From an uncultured Cytophagaceae bacterium (lineage in GTDB: Bacteria > Bacteroidota > Bacteroidia > Cytophagales > Spirosomataceae): DNA of 10,308 nt. The notes under the pieces were generated by a model, which saw only the letters and a program-made list of their open reading frames with translations, was not told the origin of the DNA and did no database searches. Numbering within the stretch: the first letter of the stretch is position 1; each line of letters starts with the position of its first letter. The stretch covers positions 1-10,308 of the forward strand of contig CAILUB010000086.1 in assembly GCA_903837305.1 (NCBI GenBank), written 5' to 3'. Position numbers and translations under genes: made by a program. Positions 7,148 to 10,308 of the stretch are shown here, piece after piece.

Positions 7148-8551
7148 TTATTTCTTGTATTGCTGAATTAACTTGTAAATAGCCTTTTGTGTTTCCATAT
7201 TGGGGAAATACTCGAAAATAATTTCGTGTTTATCATAGTCTAATAATAGCCCTGATTCTAAGAAGTGAAAGGCCTCTTTGAATTGTCCTGCTTTTATTAA
7301 AAAAATGGCTGCGCGGTAATATAAGTCTGCTTCTTCTGGCAATTCATCGATGGCAGAAAGCATAATTTCTGCACACTTTTCGAAATCATTTAGGTCATAG
7401 TGCAATTGCGCCCATTTAACCCAAGTAGGAGCGAAGAAGGAATCTAAGTCTACGGATTTGGCATAAGCCTCATCAGAAGAAACGGGATTGCCTAAATAGG
7501 CCTCTACATCCGCTAATCCTGTCCAATACAGTGGATTCGTGTCATTTAATTTTAGCGCTTTTTTCAAGAAATGCAAGGCCTCAAACCATTTGTCCATTTC
7601 AGTCAAACAAACGGCTAAACCATAATAGCCCTCATCCCAAAGTGGATCGACCTTTATTGCCTCCTTATAGTGAGTTAAAGCCTCATCAAAACGGCGCTGG
7701 CGTTCAATGCTAGCCCCTAAACAGCAATATAATTCCGGATTCGGATCGTCGTATTTTAAGCAAAGTTGATAGGATTCCTCCGCTTTTACGTATTCCTGAA
7801 TGTTCATGTAGGTATTCCCTAAATTGAATAGGGAAGACCCAAAAGTAGGTTCTATAGCAAGGGAATATTCATAGGCATCGATTGCTTTTTCAAACTGCTT
7901 CAGCTTAGAATAGGCTATACCTAAATTGTACCACGCCGTAAATGAAAAGGGATCAGCATCAATGAATTGTTTGTAATAGGGGATACTTTCCTCGATTTTA
8001 CCAATTTCATCCAAACAATTTGCGAGTTCGACTAGTGCATTTTCGTTTTCCGAATTTAATTCCAAACACTTCTTTAACATATCTACTGCTTCCCTAGGTT
8101 TCCCCCAGGCTTGGTAGCTCAAGCCGATGCGGAAATAGACTTCGTCTTTTTCTTCTGTTCGATCTAAAGAGGCTAAAAATAGTTGGATGGATTCTTCATG
8201 TTGCCCCATTTGGCTCAATAAATAGCCTTTCACTAGGGTTAATTCGATGTCATTGGGAAACAATAGAATAGAATTTTCAATCAATTCCATGGCCTCTTCA
8301 GGCTTTTGCATTTCCCCCAAAATTTGGGCTTTCAGCGTAATTAACTCTAAAGAATAGTTGAAATGGCTAAGTCCTAAATTAACAGCCTCTAAGGCTTGGT
8401 CAAAACGGGATTGCACAAAGTAATGTTCGGCGATTTGTTCCAACGTCTCTGCATCGAAAAACGCGTTTTCTTGCTGATTCAACATGTTCTCGTAGCGTTG
8501 AACAGAAGCTTGGATGTCTTCTTTATTCTCGTCGAATTCGGGATCTAGCAT
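7148..8551 (-). CDS. Tetratricopeptide-repeat protein, about 12 repeats
   Basis: This is a soluble protein of 467 residues built almost wholly of TPR units, so it is expected to be a helical superhelix that binds protein partners; the partner is unknown. After an acidic N-terminus (MLDPEFDENKED), roughly twelve repeats at about 34-residue spacing can be read. Helix-B segments include DQALEAV, EEAMELIENS, EESIQLF, REAVDMLKKCLELN, EESIPYYKQFIDADP, EKAIDAYEYSLAIEP, DEALTHYKEAIKVDP and KEAFHFLESGL. No signal peptide or membrane segment is present. The ATG at 8551 is the only ATG before the repeats. The frame stays open upstream to a TTG at 8644, but that would add a basic, non-TPR 31-residue segment and overlap the divergent ppx start. 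It lies 76 bases upstream of the M16 gene with no clear terminator between, so the two may be co-transcribed. Confidence 0.88.
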   Translation of the reverse strand: MLDPEFDENKEDIQASVQRYENMLNQQENAFFDAETLEQIAEHYFVQSRFDQALEAVNLGLSHFNYSLELITLKAQILGEMQKPEEAMELIENSILLFPNDIELTLVKGYLLSQMGQHEESIQLFLASLDRTEEKDEVYFRIGLSYQAWGKPREAVDMLKKCLELNSENENALVELANCLDEIGKIEESIPYYKQFIDADPFSFTAWYNLGIAYSKLKQFEKAIDAYEYSLAIEPTFGSSLFNLGNTYMNIQEYVKAEESYQLCLKYDDPNPELYCCLGASIERQRRFDEALTHYKEAIKVDPLWDEGYYGLAVCLTEMDKWFEALHFLKKALKLNDTNPLYWTGLADVEAYLGNPVSSDEAYAKSVDLDSFFAPTWVKWAQLHYDLNDFEKCAEIMLSAIDELPEEADLYYRAAIFLIKAGQFKEAFHFLESGLLLDYDKHEIIFEYFPNMETQKAIYKLIQQYKK

Positions 8552-8580
8552 TTTTCGGGATACATTTTCACTAAAATAAT

Positions 8581-8595
8581 GAATAATATTTATTC
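8581..8595. promoter_or_regulatory. Inverted repeat in the divergent TPR/ppx spacer
   Basis: GAATAA-TAT-TTATTC is a perfect 6-base inverted repeat with a 3-base centre, placed in the 86-base spacer between the two divergent starts. It could be an operator site, but such AT-rich palindromes also arise by chance. Beside a promoter-like box for ppx, the spacer also holds a small GCC-TTTTC-GGC repeat at 8602-8612; nothing else is evident. Confidence 0.22.
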
Positions 8596-8613
8596 TTGAA
8601 CGCCTTTTCGGCT

Positions 8614-8621
8614 TAATTTTG
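8614..8621 (+). promoter_or_regulatory. Candidate -7 box (TAATTTTG) of the ppx/gppA promoter
   Basis: TAATTTTG matches the Bacteroidota -7 consensus TAnnTTTG exactly and ends 16 bases before the ATG at 8638, giving a short leader. The -33 element is weak: a TTG lies at 8596-8598 (15-base spacing, shorter than usual), and at the ideal 18-base spacing only TTC is present. Confidence 0.4.
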
Positions 8622-8637
8622 TTCCAAACACCTGATA

Positions 8638-9567
8638 ATGTCAAAAATCTGCGCCATTGCGGACCTCGGTACCAATACGTTTCAATTATTAATATCCCCG
8701 CTTTCTGAATTTCGAGTGGAGGAGCACTTACAACGGCCAGTTGGTTTAGGGAAGGGGGCTATGGAAGAGGTGATTTTGCAAGCAGATGCAATAGATCGGG
8801 CGATCGCTTGTTTGATTGAGTTTAGGCAGGTTTTTCTGTCTAAAGGAGGCAATCTGGAAAATTTCTACGCTATTGGTACGAGTATACTTCGTCGAGCCTC
8901 GAATGCAGAAGTTTTTATTCATCGGGTTCTTCAGGAATTAGGCATCCACATTCAAATCATCAATGGAATCCAGGAAGCAGGTTATATCTATAAGGGTATA
9001 CGAAATTCCTTGCCAGAACGTTGGGAGAAAACGAGTCTGGTGATGGATATTGGAGGTGGAAGTGTGGAATTCATTTTATTTAAAGGTCACCAGGTACGAT
9101 ATCGGGTAAGTTTAGAGTTAGGTGGATTGCGATTAAAGTCACTTTTTTCCGAAGGTAATGAGTTTGATTTATCTATTGTAACTGATTTAAATGCGTATGT
9201 ATCGAATGAAATGATTCCGCTTTTTGATGCGTGTCGCCTGTATCCACCCAGTGTATTAATTGGAGCCGCTGGTGCCTTTGAAACGATATTTGATTTAGAG
9301 AATAGATCGGGTTATGCGCCTGCCTCTTGTGAATTGAATTTAGCTGTTTTTTTACAACATAAGACTAACCTAGATGCTTTAGCGTATGAAGAGCGAGTGG
9401 GTTATCCAGGAATGAAAGCATTTAGAGCAAGTATATTTCCTTATGCTACTTTTTTAGTGGAGAAAGTTTTGCGTGAATTGGAGATTAAGGAGCTTTGGTT
9501 TTCGTCGTATAGTTTAAAGGAAGGCTTTTGGTTTACGGAACTCCAAAATCCATCAAACCAACCGTAG
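8638..9567 (+). CDS. Ppx/GppA-family phosphatase (short form)
   Basis: This is an actin/ASKHA-fold phosphatase of the family that includes exopolyphosphatase, which releases phosphate from polyphosphate chains, and guanosine pentaphosphatase, which converts pppGpp to ppGpp. At 309 residues it is the two-domain short form without the C-terminal HD-like extension of E. coli Ppx. Seen in order are phosphate loop 1, DLGTNT (residues 9-14); the IGTSILRRASNAEVF segment (79-93) with Arg85; INGIQEAGYIYKG with Glu113 at the position of the catalytic glutamate; phosphate loop 2, DIGGGS (137-142); the LGGLRLKSLF segment; IGAAGAFETI (208-217), where the family usually has a Ser/Gly-Thr type loop; and YPGMKAFRASIFPYATFLV near the C-terminus, a variant of the usual PG-x-RAD region. 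The catalytic core looks intact. Polyphosphate and pppGpp activity cannot be told apart from sequence, so no symbol is given. It is divergent from the TPR gene and 55 bases before an exbB-like gene. Confidence 0.9.
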   Translation: MSKICAIADLGTNTFQLLISPLSEFRVEEHLQRPVGLGKGAMEEVILQADAIDRAIACLIEFRQVFLSKGGNLENFYAIGTSILRRASNAEVFIHRVLQELGIHIQIINGIQEAGYIYKGIRNSLPERWEKTSLVMDIGGGSVEFILFKGHQVRYRVSLELGGLRLKSLFSEGNEFDLSIVTDLNAYVSNEMIPLFDACRLYPPSVLIGAAGAFETIFDLENRSGYAPASCELNLAVFLQHKTNLDALAYEERVGYPGMKAFRASIFPYATFLVEKVLRELEIKELWFSSYSLKEGFWFTELQNPSNQP

Positions 9568-9622
9568 AATTTGAAAAAAAAATTGTAAACTTGTAGTTAA
9601 TAAGATTAATCAACCCCTTCAT

Positions 9623-10308
9623 ATGGCTTTTTCATTAGCAACTATTTTACTTCAGGCGGGTACAGTGACCGTCGATTCTACTGCAGCTATGGCAGATTCC
9701 ATTGTTAATTCGGCTCCTGTTCAAGAAGTTACGAAAGTAGTAGTGGAAGAGTTTTCTGTATTGGACTTATTAGGAAAAGGGGGATATGTCATGTATCCGA
9801 TCGGCTTCTTATTCGCAGCAGCCGTATTCTTGTTCATTGAACGTTATTTGTATATCCGCAAGACGGCTAAATTAGACGAGGATTTCTTGCACAAGATTCA
9901 TGATATGTTGCAAGCAGGTAACGTACAAGGAGCGATTAATTTCTGTAAAGCGACTTCCTATCCAATTGCTAAACTTTTAGAAAAAGGTTTATCTCGTTTA
10001 GGTTCTCCTATCCGTGATATCGAAGCGGCGATTGAGAATAAGGCCAAAGTCGAAATCTATAATATGGAGAAGAATTTAGGTATTCTAAGTGCTATCGCAC
10101 GTATCGCTCCCATGTTTGGATTCTTAGGTACAGTTACCGGTATGATTCGTACGTTCCACAACATCTCAATTTCCAATAAAATTGATATTTCAACAATTGC
10201 CGGTGGTATTTATGAGAAAATGGTGACTTCAGCATCTGGATTGATTGTGGGTATCATTGCTTACGTGTTGTATACTTTATTGACAACTATGATTGATCGC
10301 ACGATTAA
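9623..10308 (+). CDS. ExbB/TolQ/MotA-family proton-channel subunit (3' partial)
   Basis: This is an inner-membrane subunit of the proton-driven ExbBD/TolQR/MotAB class, which couples the proton motive force to outer-membrane transport or envelope tension. The frame is open to the window end, giving 228 residues with the C-terminus missing. The first 10-15 residues (MAFSLATILLQAG) are hydrophobic and may be a signal-like segment. An acidic, Val-rich stretch follows to about residue 50. TM1 is near 55-78 (YPIGFLFAAAVFLFIERYLYI), a cytoplasmic helical loop covers about 80-155, TM2 is near 160-178 with the hallmark FGFLGTVTGMI (165-175), and TM3 is near 200-222 (MVTSASGLIVGIIAYVLYTLL). Thr170 aligns by eye with the conserved TM2 threonine of ExbB, and Ser203 sits where E. 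coli ExbB has the TM3 threonine. ExbD-type partners are expected just downstream. ExbB is the likeliest subtype, but TolQ cannot be excluded. The 55-base gap from ppx has no clear terminator. Confidence 0.9.
   Translation, partial: MAFSLATILLQAGTVTVDSTAAMADSIVNSAPVQEVTKVVVEEFSVLDLLGKGGYVMYPIGFLFAAAVFLFIERYLYIRKTAKLDEDFLHKIHDMLQAGNVQGAINFCKATSYPIAKLLEKGLSRLGSPIRDIEAAIENKAKVEIYNMEKNLGILSAIARIAPMFGFLGTVTGMIRTFHNISISNKIDISTIAGGIYEKMVTSASGLIVGIIAYVLYTLLTTMIDRTI

Noticed and set aside
8552..8644. A TTG-started 31-residue extension of the TPR protein
   Set aside because: It is basic and unlike TPR sequence, uses a rare start and would overlap the ppx start; an ATG at 8551 directly precedes the acidic leader and repeats.
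9568..9622. A possible exbB-like gene promoter (TAAACTTG at 9586-9593)
   Set aside because: It has a mismatch to TAnnTTTG and the nearest TTG is only 12 bases upstream, so it is not better than chance in this A-rich spacer.

Overview
This window looks like chromosomal DNA of a member of the Bacteroidota, most likely a Cytophagales-type bacterium. That placement rests on the AT-leaning composition, start sites without clear Shine-Dalgarno sequences, promoter-like boxes resembling the TTG / TAnnTTTG pattern of this phylum, and the gene families and their order. No rRNA, tRNA, CRISPR array, insertion sequence or phage gene was seen. The window is gene-dense, with no gene-free stretch above 100 bases.

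Region 1 (1-4224, + strand) is the downstream part of a SUF iron-sulfur cluster assembly operon. It runs sufC (5' end outside the window), sufD, sufS, sufE, a DUF59/MIP18-type maturation protein (SufT-like) and a bacilliredoxin-like CGC protein. A strong hairpin terminator closes it. The first four genes are packed almost without gaps, including a TAATG stop/start overlap at sufS-sufE. SufS extracts sulfur from cysteine and passes it to SufE, the SufBCD scaffold assembles the cluster using the SufC ATPase, and the DUF59 protein probably helps deliver clusters to targets. The CGC protein is a probable thiol-redox partner.

Region 2 (4243-8551, - strand) converges on the same terminator. It holds a secreted or periplasmic two-module M16 metallopeptidase, with one catalytic and one degenerate half, and upstream of it a cytoplasmic protein of about twelve tetratricopeptide repeats.

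Region 3 (8638-10308, + strand) is divergent from the TPR gene. It holds a short Ppx/GppA-type phosphatase and then the start of an ExbB/TolQ/MotA-family proton-channel subunit that runs off the window end.

No clearly new system is visible; these are mostly housekeeping genes. The points most worth a second look are the bacilliredoxin at the end of the suf operon, the asymmetric M16 fusion, the compact divergent TPR/ppx control region and the atypical motif details in the phosphatase.
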